Below are positions 45,964 to 53,892 of a stretch of DNA of 64,000 nucleotides, one piece after another (position 1 is the first letter of the stretch; each line of letters starts with the position of its first letter). Below the pieces are notes generated by a model, which ran no database searches, was not told the DNA's origin, and worked only from the letters and a program-made list of their open reading frames with translations. A program made the position numbers and the translations under genes. This stretch comes from Nostoc sp. KVJ20 (GTDB lineage Bacteria > Cyanobacteriota > Cyanobacteriia > Cyanobacteriales > Nostocaceae). Location of the stretch: assembly GCF_001712795.1 (NCBI RefSeq), contig NZ_KV757634.1, positions 16,472 through 80,471 on the forward strand. The letters run 5' to 3'.

Positions 45964-47679
45964 TTAAAACAAAAAGTACCTCTGTGCCATTGGTAAAACT
46001 GTCGCAGGTTCACAAATCAGCAACTCACCATCAGCCCTGACTTGATATGTTTCTGGATCTACTTCAATGTGGGGTAGTGCATCATTCAGCTTCATATCCC
46101 GCTTACTCAATTGGCGTGTTCCAGAAACGGCAACTGCTGACTTTTGTAAACCTAGCTGGCTGGGAATTTCTTTTTCTAAAGCTGCTTGGGAAACGAAAGT
46201 TAATGATGTAGCATGACGCGCCCCTGCAAAACTACCAAACATCGATCGCATATACACTGGTTGCGGTGTAGGAATACTAGCGTTAGCATCCCCCATTTGC
46301 GCCCATGCAATCATTCCGCCTTTAATCACTATCTCTGGTTTCACGCCAAAAAATGCCGGACGCCACAAACATAAATCTGCTAATTTTCCCTCTTCCACTG
46401 AACCCACATATTGAGCAATTCCGTGAGCGATCGCAGGGTTAATTGTATACTTAGCAACATATCTTTTTGCACGAAAATTGTCTGCTTTTTGCTCAGTTCC
46501 TTGTGGGTTAAGACTTCCCCGTTGCACCTTCATTTTGTGAGATGTCTGCCAGGTGCGAATTATCACTTCGCCTACCCTTCCCATTGCTTGGGAATCAGAA
46601 GAAATCATGCTAAATGCGCCTAAGTCGTGCAAAATGTCTTCGGCGGCAATGGTTTCTCGGCGGATGCGAGATTCGGCAAAAGCGACATCTTCGGCGATCG
46701 CAGGATCAAGGTGATGGCATACCATCAACATATCCAGGTGTTCGTCTAAGGTGTTGAGGGTGTAAGGACGTGTGGGATTGGTGGAAGATGGTAGAACGTT
46801 GGCTTGTCCGCAAACTTTGATGATATCTGGCGCGTGTCCACCACCTGCGCCTTCGGTGTGGTAAGTGTGGATTACACGATTCTTGAAAGCTGCGATCGTA
46901 TCTTCGACAAATCCGGCTTCGTTCAGGGTATCAGTATGAATCGCTACTTGCACATCATATTCATCGGCAACACTGAGGCAAGTATCAATTGCTGCGGGTG
47001 TGGTTCCCCAATCTTCATGAAGTTTTAACCCCATTGCACCAGCATTTACTTGTTCTACAAGTCCTTGGGGTTTGCTGGCATTACCTTTGCCCATAAACCC
47101 TAAGTTGACGGGAAAAGCATCAGCAGCTTGCAGCATCCGGTAAATATTCCAAGGGCCTGGGGTGCAGGTAGTGGCATTTGTACCTGTAGCTGGGCCAGTA
47201 CCGCCGCCGAGCATGGTGGTAATCCCGGAAGCGATCGCAACTTCAATCTGTTGGGGGCAAATAAAATGAATATGGGCATCAATACCGCCAGCAGTGAGAA
47301 TCATTCCTTCACCGGCTAAGGCTTCAGTTCCGGGGCCAATAATAATATCTACATTGTCTTGAATATAAGGATTTCCGGCTTTACCAATTTTGAAAATCTT
47401 GCCATCTTTAATGCCGATATCTGCTTTGACAATACCCCACCAATCGAGAATTAAGGCATTGGTAATTACTAAATCTACAGCACCATCGGCGTTAGAAATG
47501 GGGGATTGTCCCATACCATCTCTGATGACTTTACCGCCGCCGAATTTCACTTCGTCGCCGTAGGTGGTGAAATCTTGTTCAACTTCAATAAATAATTCTG
47601 TATCTGCAAGTCGGATGCGATCGCCTACTGTTGGCCCGTAAGTTTCGGCATAAGCGCGGCGATCCATTCTGTAACTCAT
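45964..47679 (-). CDS. ureC: Urease subunit alpha
   Basis: This 571-residue catalytic subunit hydrolyses urea to ammonia and carbamate. The sequence shows GGIDAHIHFICPQQ (nickel-binding His pair), GLKLHEDWG with the carbamylated Lys near 220, HTDTLNEAGFVED, MVCHHLDP (flap His) and the GSVEEGKLADLCLW tail typical of UreC. It is the last urease gene of a minus-strand run ureD-ureA-ureB-DUF1349-ureC. The nickel-insertion genes ureE, ureF and ureG are not in the window and must lie elsewhere. Confidence 0.98.
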   Translation of the reverse strand: MSYRMDRRAYAETYGPTVGDRIRLADTELFIEVEQDFTTYGDEVKFGGGKVIRDGMGQSPISNADGAVDLVITNALILDWWGIVKADIGIKDGKIFKIGKAGNPYIQDNVDIIIGPGTEALAGEGMILTAGGIDAHIHFICPQQIEVAIASGITTMLGGGTGPATGTNATTCTPGPWNIYRMLQAADAFPVNLGFMGKGNASKPQGLVEQVNAGAMGLKLHEDWGTTPAAIDTCLSVADEYDVQVAIHTDTLNEAGFVEDTIAAFKNRVIHTYHTEGAGGGHAPDIIKVCGQANVLPSSTNPTRPYTLNTLDEHLDMLMVCHHLDPAIAEDVAFAESRIRRETIAAEDILHDLGAFSMISSDSQAMGRVGEVIIRTWQTSHKMKVQRGSLNPQGTEQKADNFRAKRYVAKYTINPAIAHGIAQYVGSVEEGKLADLCLWRPAFFGVKPEIVIKGGMIAWAQMGDANASIPTPQPVYMRSMFGSFAGARHATSLTFVSQAALEKEIPSQLGLQKSAVAVSGTRQLSKRDMKLNDALPHIEVDPETYQVRADGELLICEPATVLPMAQRYFLF

Positions 47680-47688
47680 AACTGTTCC

Positions 47689-48231
47689 TCACAAACTGCG
47701 AATTTGGAATTTTTCAAACCTCATCTGGAAACCATTCCCTTCAGGTGAGGCACACATCACACCTACACTTACTGTTTCCGCTGGAGTCAAATAAGCGAGC
47801 CGCAGCATTGTATATTCAGTTCCATTCAAAGAGTATTCCACCTCTATTGCTGTGCCGCGTCGAGTTACACGCACCCAAATTGCAGACGGATTTTGCGGCA
47901 TTGGAATAACAGACCAATCTGAGTAATTGCGTGTTACTACTGCGCTAACTTGTTGCACACCATTGACAAATTCGATGCCACATTTTAACCAATTCAACTC
48001 ATCTAAACGTACCATCAGGCCCGCTTGATCGTATAAATCCTGATATTGTCCGCTGATTTTCACTTCAGCAATAAAGTCACCTTGAATCTTTTGATAAAAA
48101 AAGTGACCATTATCTCTAATAAAACCGTAGTGAGTTTCCCGCCAGAAATCTGTTTTTGCGCCGGAAGTGATAGCGATCGCTTCATCTTTCACTTCCCAAA
48201 CAGGCGGTTCATTGTACCATTCTATTTTCAT
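47689..48231 (-). CDS. DUF1349 (concanavalin-like) protein inside the urease operon
   Basis: This 180-residue protein has the DUF1349 pattern: TDFWRETHYGFIRDNGHFFYQ, GDFIAEVKISGQYQDLYDQAGLMVRLDELNWLKCGIEFVNG, WVRVTRRGTAIEVEYSLNG and VSVGVMCASPEGNGF. The fold is a beta jelly roll related to concanavalin-type carbohydrate binders. It has no signal peptide. It sits between ureB (two bases before its start) and ureC (nine bases after its stop), so it must be co-expressed with urease. I know no urease function for this family; it may be cargo or a modifier of urease assembly. Confidence 0.85.
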   Translation of the reverse strand: MKIEWYNEPPVWEVKDEAIAITSGAKTDFWRETHYGFIRDNGHFFYQKIQGDFIAEVKISGQYQDLYDQAGLMVRLDELNWLKCGIEFVNGVQQVSAVVTRNYSDWSVIPMPQNPSAIWVRVTRRGTAIEVEYSLNGTEYTMLRLAYLTPAETVSVGVMCASPEGNGFQMRFEKFQIRSL

Positions 48232-48233
48232 AG

Positions 48234-48539
48234 CTACAGAGAACCGTTAATTTTGGCATTGAAACCGTAGACTTGGCGAGTACCAACTAAGGGGACTAGA
48301 GTTATTTCTTTTTCGTCGCCTGGTTCAAAGCGAACTGCGGTTCCTGCGGGGATATCGAGGCGCATTCCTCGCGCTTGTTCTCTGTCAAAGTTTAAGGCGG
48401 TGTTGACTTCATAAAAGTGATAATGTGAACCAACTTGTATCGGGCGATCGCCTGTATTTGACACTTGCAATTTTATTGTTGGACGACCAACATTTAGTTC
48501 AATTTCACCTGCTGGTGTGATAATTTCCCCAGGAATCAT
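48234..48539 (-). CDS. ureB: Urease subunit beta
   Basis: This 101-residue structural subunit begins MIPGEIITPAGEIELN and includes GDRPIQVGSHYHFYEVN, LNFDREQARGMRLDIPAGTAVRFEPG and VPLVGTRQVYGFNAKING, all signature parts of UreB. It packs with UreA and UreC in the (ABC)3 trimer. It lies 21 bp after ureA and two bases before the DUF1349 start. Confidence 0.97.
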   Translation of the reverse strand: MIPGEIITPAGEIELNVGRPTIKLQVSNTGDRPIQVGSHYHFYEVNTALNFDREQARGMRLDIPAGTAVRFEPGDEKEITLVPLVGTRQVYGFNAKINGSL

Positions 48540-48560
48540 AATATATTTAAATTCCCAAAC

Positions 48561-48863
48561 TTAACGAATTGGATTATGTACTGTTACTAACTTTGTGCCA
48601 TCAGGAAAAGTTGCTTCTACCTGTACATCATGCACCATTTCAGGTATTCCTTCCATGACATCATCCCGCGTTAAGAGAGTTGTACCATAACTCATCAATT
48701 CAGCTACAGTTTGCCCATCTCTTGCACCTTCTAAAATAGCAGCAGAAATATAAGCGATCGCTTCGGGATAATTCAGTTTTAAACCCCTTCCTTTTCGTCT
48801 TTCTGCTAATAAAGCAGCAGTAAAAATTAATAGCTTATCTTTTTCCTGCGGCGTAAGTTGCAT
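48561..48863 (-). CDS. ureA: Urease subunit gamma
   Basis: This 100-residue subunit begins MQLTPQEKDKLLIFTAALLAERR and includes GLKLNYPEAIAYIS and GARDGQTVAELM, the UreA signatures, ending VTVHNPIR. The open frame extends 20 residues upstream, into the ureD end, but the family start is Met at 48863. It is 25 bp downstream of ureD. Confidence 0.97.
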   Translation of the reverse strand: MQLTPQEKDKLLIFTAALLAERRKGRGLKLNYPEAIAYISAAILEGARDGQTVAELMSYGTTLLTRDDVMEGIPEMVHDVQVEATFPDGTKLVTVHNPIR

Positions 48864-48888
48864 TCGTACTTCCTCCTCGCTGATTAGC

Positions 48889-49725
48889 TCAAACCTGCCA
48901 TACTCTTGGTATACAATTACCACGATTCAAAAAAGAAATTCGCAGCAATTGCCAAACATCAATAAACCAGTTTCTCACCTCAGATGTGGAAGCACCGCGA
49001 TATCGACACAATAATCCATGTTGTAATCGGCTAACACCCGCTTCTCCTACCCCATTCCATAAATTTCGCGCTTTTTCAACAATTTCTGCTGAAACGGCAC
49101 TACCAACCCAAACTAGACTACCTACGATTGGTTTTCCAGCCAAAGCGTGGGGACTGTGGAAAATGTCTTCGCTACCCGGTAAGTATTGGCGATCAATCCA
49201 TAAAGGAACACCTTGCTGCCAAATTTCCGTGTGCGATCGCCATTCTCCTTGCAAGAATTTCTCTCCTCTAGCACTGCGACCAAATCGGGTAATTTCCCAG
49301 CCTAAGAAGCTAGCCCCGGTTGCTAATTCTACCCGTAAATCTTGCCGATAAATTGCGTTGTTAAATAAAATTGTCTCTTGCGGCAACCATTCTAAACAAG
49401 CATCAGCGTCAACCTGCATCTGTATGGTTTGTCTAGCTTGTAAGCCATTACTGCGGTATATTTTGCTTGCAGCCGCCGTGGTGATTAAGGTTTGGGCTTG
49501 GGGTTGGAGGTGAATATTAGAGGATAAGCGATCGCCTCCTACCATTCCCCCAGCCGTGTGTAAAATGACGCTATGACAAATTTCCCCTTCTGGATAAAAT
49601 GGGCGTTGTACCTTCAGGGGTGCTTGGTGGTGATTGTAAATTAATTGGGTTGCACCTTGGCGATCGGCATAGACTAAATTAAGTTTGCCATGCCAACCTT
49701 CTGCTATTTGCGGATTGCAGGTCAT
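48889..49725 (-). CDS. ureD: Urease accessory protein UreD
   Basis: This 278-residue protein has UreD features: GWHGKLNLVYADRQGATQLIYNHHQAPLKVQRPFYPEG, HTAGGMVGGDRLS, TTAAASKIYRS and LEWLPQETILFNNA. UreD (UreH) forms the UreD-F-G complex that delivers nickel and CO2 to the apo-urease. It heads the urease run; a methyltransferase gene lies 74 bp upstream on the same strand. Confidence 0.95.
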   Translation of the reverse strand: MTCNPQIAEGWHGKLNLVYADRQGATQLIYNHHQAPLKVQRPFYPEGEICHSVILHTAGGMVGGDRLSSNIHLQPQAQTLITTAAASKIYRSNGLQARQTIQMQVDADACLEWLPQETILFNNAIYRQDLRVELATGASFLGWEITRFGRSARGEKFLQGEWRSHTEIWQQGVPLWIDRQYLPGSEDIFHSPHALAGKPIVGSLVWVGSAVSAEIVEKARNLWNGVGEAGVSRLQHGLLCRYRGASTSEVRNWFIDVWQLLRISFLNRGNCIPRVWQV

Positions 49726-49799
49726 TTATAAATTCAAGATTAAAGTTCAGATATCTTATATTTATTTAATGCATTCTTTCTTACTTTACTTGCAATTTA

Positions 49800-50579
49800 T
49801 CATTGTTTTTCGCCAAGGTGTACGCTAGTGCGATAGACCATATAGACAAAACCACTCTCATCACGAAAGTGCTGATATAATTCTTGAAAATTATCAATAA
49901 GCTGTTCGTATGCCGAGCCTTTACGCGGAAGGTAAGAAACACTCATTGCTCGTCCAATAAGTCCAGTTAAATCTAACTGTTGTCTATAAGTAAAATTATA
50001 TTCACGGATATTAATAAAATGGGGAGTTACTAACAGTGGCTCTACCGACTGCATTCGAGATTCTGCTGGGTGATTATTAGATGCTTCGCGGACTATTCGC
50101 CTATATTCTGTAGTTAACGCATCTTTTTGATCGCGGTTATTCCACACCACAGCCAAGCGTGCTGATGGTTTTAAAATGCGGTGAAATTCCAATAAAGTTG
50201 GTTCGGGATTGAACCAGTGGAAAGCTTGAAAACAAGTAACTAAATCAACTGAATTATCAGGTAGTTGGGTAAATTCTGCTGTTCCGTCACGAAACTCTAT
50301 CAAAGAATGTACTTGAGCAGCCTCTCGCATCGCTGCATTTGGTTCTATGGCTATGACATTAACTCCGCGTTCAGCTAACAATCTTGAAGAAATTCCTGTA
50401 CCTGCGCCAATATCTGCTGCTACGAGTTGTGAATTTTCACCTAATCCTTCCAAGATAATATCAATTGCATCTGTGGGGTAACTTGGTCGATATTTTACAT
50501 AATCCGCTGCTCTGTCAGAAAATCGGTTGAGTGGGTTTAAGGTATGTAAGGGAGTTATTTCAGGATTAATTTGGCTCAT
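49800..50579 (-). CDS. Class I SAM-dependent methyltransferase
   Basis: This protein of about 259 residues has motif I VAADIGAGTGISSRLLAERG, an acidic residue ending strand 2 (IAIEPN), motif PDNSVDLVTCFQAFHWFNP and the tail of Methyltransf_11-type enzymes. I place the start at ATG 50579 (MSQINPEITPLHTLNPL); the frame is open to 50747, but that part overlaps the end of the upstream ATPase gene and contains a HIP1 site, so it is unlikely to be coding. An alternative is ATG 50621. The substrate is unknown. Confidence 0.85.
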   Translation of the reverse strand: MSQINPEITPLHTLNPLNRFSDRAADYVKYRPSYPTDAIDIILEGLGENSQLVAADIGAGTGISSRLLAERGVNVIAIEPNAAMREAAQVHSLIEFRDGTAEFTQLPDNSVDLVTCFQAFHWFNPEPTLLEFHRILKPSARLAVVWNNRDQKDALTTEYRRIVREASNNHPAESRMQSVEPLLVTPHFINIREYNFTYRQQLDLTGLIGRAMSVSYLPRKGSAYEQLIDNFQELYQHFRDESGFVYMVYRTSVHLGEKQ

Positions 50580-50646
50580 GGGTTTTGATGTAAAAGTGGA
50601 AGTGCGATCGCTGTAGTTCATAAAAGCGATACGATAAAATTTGTTT

Positions 50647-53340
50647 TTATACCGCGCCTCTACGATCCATTTCAAAACCATATACATAGATATCAGCAAC
50701 CTTATAGCGTTTCTCTTTTTCGCGCCATTCAATAATGCCAATTTCACTTAAAAAAGAAGCAAATTCTTCAAAGTCTGCTATATCATGTGCTGACTCTTGC
50801 CATACTGTTTGTAACTGTTCTTTAGATAAGAAGGCTAATTTACCCTTAAGAGAATCAAAAAATTTAGTCAAATCAGGGTATTCCTCTTTAATTTCTTCAC
50901 ACCGCTTTTCTGATGCTTTTTTCAAACCAAATTCTAAGGATTTTCCTTGAAGTAGGCGGTCTGTACGAAATTTGCTTGATGATTGTCCCTTATAGCTTAG
51001 TTCTTGTTCTTTTGCTCCTTTCAGTAATATACTTAAACTCCGAGGAAAAGTAGTGCTACTTGAGTCTGTTAATCGTTCATAAACCCATCGAGATACATTT
51101 TTAGCTCTATTTCCACCTCGGCGACGACTTCCCCACAGTAATTCTAAGGCTTTATCAATTGCCTCTTCTGTAGCTTGATCAATACTTTCAAAAGCGACAG
51201 GAGAAATACGGTCAACCAAATTCTTGAAATCTTCAGATTGTATTGCTTGACGAAGTGCTAATCGTAAAAAATCAATCCTAGTCCACTGTAAGATAATATC
51301 CCGTCCAGTAAAATGACTTTTATTGTCAAAACTTAAACGATTCCATATATCTTCTCTTAAAAAAATTTTAAATCTAATTTCTGTTAATCTGTTAGCATCA
51401 CAAGATTGTACTAATTGAAATAATCCAGTGAGTGCTTGCTGTCTTATTCCTCCTACTTCAGGAAAATCTTCATCTAAATCATCGTAAAGAAACCACAGTT
51501 TTTGAGAATTATTTTTGGCTTCTTCATTAAGCAGAATATCTATGGCATCTTTAACTATGAGGCGGAGTTCAGAATTAGTAGATAATTCTAACAAAACTTG
51601 AGTAGATTCAGACTGCCATCTTTCTTTAGGTAAATTATTAATAATTTTCCTCAATTCACTATACTTTGCGCTTTTCTTTCCTTTAGGAAAGTTAAACAAA
51701 TTTTCCTGATGACATCTAAGTAGTAAATAAGCTCTCCAAAAAGCTTCCCATGTACCTCTATTTTGTTGTAAAGTTTCATGGATGATTTGAAATTCATCAC
51801 GAGTTGGACGACTTTCCTGAAATCTCCCATGTGCTGACAAAAATACAGTATTATCTAACCGTCCATGAGCTAGTTTTTGAGCAACACTTTTGTGTTTTAG
51901 AAAAAGCCAATAAAGTGCGGTTTTTCCTGTGCCTTTTCGCCCTCTAATTAGGCAGGTTGTATCGTCTAAAAATCTTTCAAAATCAGTAGTACGTTGAAAT
52001 AGTAGATTCAAATCTTGTCTTGGATCAGCAGCATTTACTTCAGGAAATTGCAGACTTTCAATAATATCCCACCGATGATCTATTGTATTTAAAACATTGC
52101 TACGTTTGAGTTCATCAGTTTTTTCATCAATTAAGTTAGCAATTTTTGTGTAGTAATCTTGCATACCTTGTACAGGATAGCTGTCAGCCAAAGCGATTGG
52201 CAAAAGATAAGGGACTACTAAAAGTTTTTCTATTGGAGTTTGTGAATTATCTAAATCTGGCTCATCTTCATCTGTTTCATAGTTTTCGTTTGTTACCGTA
52301 TTTAATCTGTTCAGCAATGAGTACCAAATTTGTTTTACTTTTGATAAACCAATCTCAGTAACATCAGGAACAGGAGAAAAAACAAAATTAATGGATAATT
52401 TTTTTATCCATTGTAGTGATTGTATTAGCAGTTCTATTCCTTGTTTATTTTGCTCATTAGGAAAAAGAAATACAATTGCTTCGTCAGCTGCTTGAATTAA
52501 TGATAAAGCTCCCCATTGATTGATTCCGGTTCTCGAATCAATTAAGATAATATCAGGTTTTAATTGTTCGTAAATTTCACGTTTGAAAATAGACCAAAGA
52601 CTTTGATCTCCATCAATACTAGTAGTAGCATGAAGATCATCAACTTTGGAGACATAATCAAGATTAAGACAACCAGCAGGAACAACAAATAATCTTCCTG
52701 TGGCGTTAGAGATTTTCACTTCACCAAATATTTCAGCAATTGAAATACTTGGTTCTACGTCTTTTGGTAAGTAGGAACGCTCATAAAAATAGTCAACTAT
52801 TCCATACTTTGGTTGTGGCTTGAGGTTGAATGCCGTACTCAAGCCAGGTGCTTCTAAATCTAAATCCACAGCTACGACTTTAAGACCACGCATTGCCAAA
52901 ATCGAGGCAACATGGGTTAATGCAGTAGTTCGACCGACTCCTCCCTTAAAGGAATAAAAGGTTACAGTTCTGGGTAAACTGGGATCAGCCTGGGGAAGTT
53001 GAGGTTGATTTTGCGGATTTGCTGCTTGAATTGCTAAATCTTGCCAAGTTTGCACTGAAGCTGTATTAAAAGCCTGCGGTGCTGAAAGATTTAGTGAATC
53101 TGCTTCTTGAGGCGTATATAAGGAAATAAACCCAGGAGATAAATGAGGAACTTGTGATTTAAGTAAATTAAAACTTTGTTCTTTCCGCTGAGGAATAGAT
53201 AAATTAATAAAGCGATCACTTACAATAGTCAAATTCAATAAACCTGATGTAGAAATATTTAAATCAACCCATTCTTGGGAATTATGCACATATTGGTTTG
53301 TAATTTCTTTCTTTAGCAAAACCTGCCAATTTTCTTGCAT
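50647..53340 (-). CDS. KGGVGR ParA-like ATPase fused to a second P-loop ATPase
   Basis: This 897-residue protein has an N-terminal unknown domain (1-120), then a deviant-Walker ParA/MinD-type domain: YSFKGGVGRTTALTHVASIL at about 129-148, VVAVDLDLEAPG, IILIDSRTGINQWG. A second P-loop module starts near residue 430 with Walker A RGRKGTGKTAL at about 466-476 and acidic Walker B FLYDDLDEDF at about 617-626, of the kind called Sll1717-family ATPases. The C-terminus has a helical/winged region (SEIGIIEWREKEKRYKVADIYVYGF). ATG 53340 has agaggtg just upstream, overlapping the stop of the preceding small gene, so the two form an operon. The cellular role is unknown; such KGGVGR proteins occur in conflict loci. 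Confidence 0.82.
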   Translation of the reverse strand: MQENWQVLLKKEITNQYVHNSQEWVDLNISTSGLLNLTIVSDRFINLSIPQRKEQSFNLLKSQVPHLSPGFISLYTPQEADSLNLSAPQAFNTASVQTWQDLAIQAANPQNQPQLPQADPSLPRTVTFYSFKGGVGRTTALTHVASILAMRGLKVVAVDLDLEAPGLSTAFNLKPQPKYGIVDYFYERSYLPKDVEPSISIAEIFGEVKISNATGRLFVVPAGCLNLDYVSKVDDLHATTSIDGDQSLWSIFKREIYEQLKPDIILIDSRTGINQWGALSLIQAADEAIVFLFPNEQNKQGIELLIQSLQWIKKLSINFVFSPVPDVTEIGLSKVKQIWYSLLNRLNTVTNENYETDEDEPDLDNSQTPIEKLLVVPYLLPIALADSYPVQGMQDYYTKIANLIDEKTDELKRSNVLNTIDHRWDIIESLQFPEVNAADPRQDLNLLFQRTTDFERFLDDTTCLIRGRKGTGKTALYWLFLKHKSVAQKLAHGRLDNTVFLSAHGRFQESRPTRDEFQIIHETLQQNRGTWEAFWRAYLLLRCHQENLFNFPKGKKSAKYSELRKIINNLPKERWQSESTQVLLELSTNSELRLIVKDAIDILLNEEAKNNSQKLWFLYDDLDEDFPEVGGIRQQALTGLFQLVQSCDANRLTEIRFKIFLREDIWNRLSFDNKSHFTGRDIILQWTRIDFLRLALRQAIQSEDFKNLVDRISPVAFESIDQATEEAIDKALELLWGSRRRGGNRAKNVSRWVYERLTDSSSTTFPRSLSILLKGAKEQELSYKGQSSSKFRTDRLLQGKSLEFGLKKASEKRCEEIKEEYPDLTKFFDSLKGKLAFLSKEQLQTVWQESAHDIADFEEFASFLSEIGIIEWREKEKRYKVADIYVYGFEMDRRGAV

Positions 53341-53351
53341 TTGACACCTCT

Positions 53352-53792
53352 TTAAAGTTGAGTAGCTTGCTTTTGTAACCACCCCTTGAGATTCTGATAA
53401 GCTTTTAACCAGCGCTTGTAACTTTCATCATCAGGCTCAAGGCCACAATAACGCATATCTATAAAATTTTGGCTATTTGGATTTTCCACTTCATTAAGCC
53501 ATTTTCGCACTTCAGGAAAATTAGCAATTCTAGATTTAAGTCGATTGTGCCGATTTAACGCTTCTATGTAACTATGTCCCGGATTAGTAATAGTATGCCC
53601 AGGATTAGTAGAATCTGTCTTCCATTCCTGAGTTGCACCCTTTGCTAAGGTAGCAAAAATCATTGCTTTTAATAAACACTCAATGGTTACACCTCCAAAG
53701 TGCATAGCGGCTACTCTTCTTTCCGATTCTTTTCTACATAATATTTCAGTATCAAGGTGACGTTGCATAAAAGCGGCTTGGTAATCTTCCAT
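53352..53792 (-). CDS. Small helical protein, HEPN-like, partner of the KGGVGR ATPase
   Basis: This 146-residue protein is all-helical by eye. The helix ERRVAAMHFGGVTIECLLKAMI resembles the first helices of HEPN proteins (A..H...A.E..LKA), and NFIDMRYCGLEPDDESYKRWLKAYQNLKGWL resembles their RY-plus-last-helix part. Arg26-x4-His31 could be a HEPN RNase pair, but it is in the wrong helix, so catalysis is doubtful. I start at ATG 53792; the GTG at 53831 lies within the groEL terminator. It sits 11 bp before the ATPase gene and is the likely effector or regulator of that protein. Confidence 0.65.
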   Translation of the reverse strand: MEDYQAAFMQRHLDTEILCRKESERRVAAMHFGGVTIECLLKAMIFATLAKGATQEWKTDSTNPGHTITNPGHSYIEALNRHNRLKSRIANFPEVRKWLNEVENPNSQNFIDMRYCGLEPDDESYKRWLKAYQNLKGWLQKQATQL

Positions 53793-53831
53793 TTCGTTAT
53801 TTTCTCGTTTGAAACACCTGAATCTTGACAC

Positions 53832-53869
53832 AAAAAAACAGCCACCTCCACAAGGGAAGCAGCTGTTTT
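53832..53869 (-). terminator. Terminator of groEL
   Basis: On the minus strand, aaacagc and gctgttt pair with a partly paired interior and the stem is followed by a run of seven T. It begins about 25 bp past the groEL stop. Genes further downstream on the same strand therefore need read-through or a promoter in the short space before 53792. Confidence 0.65.
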
Positions 53870-53892
53870 ACAAATTATGTAACTACAAAGTA

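Noticed and set aside
53793..53831. GTG 53831 as the start of the HEPN-like gene
   Set aside because: It lies in the T-run of the groEL terminator, and the added residues are basic and non-conserved in appearance; ATG 53792 is better.
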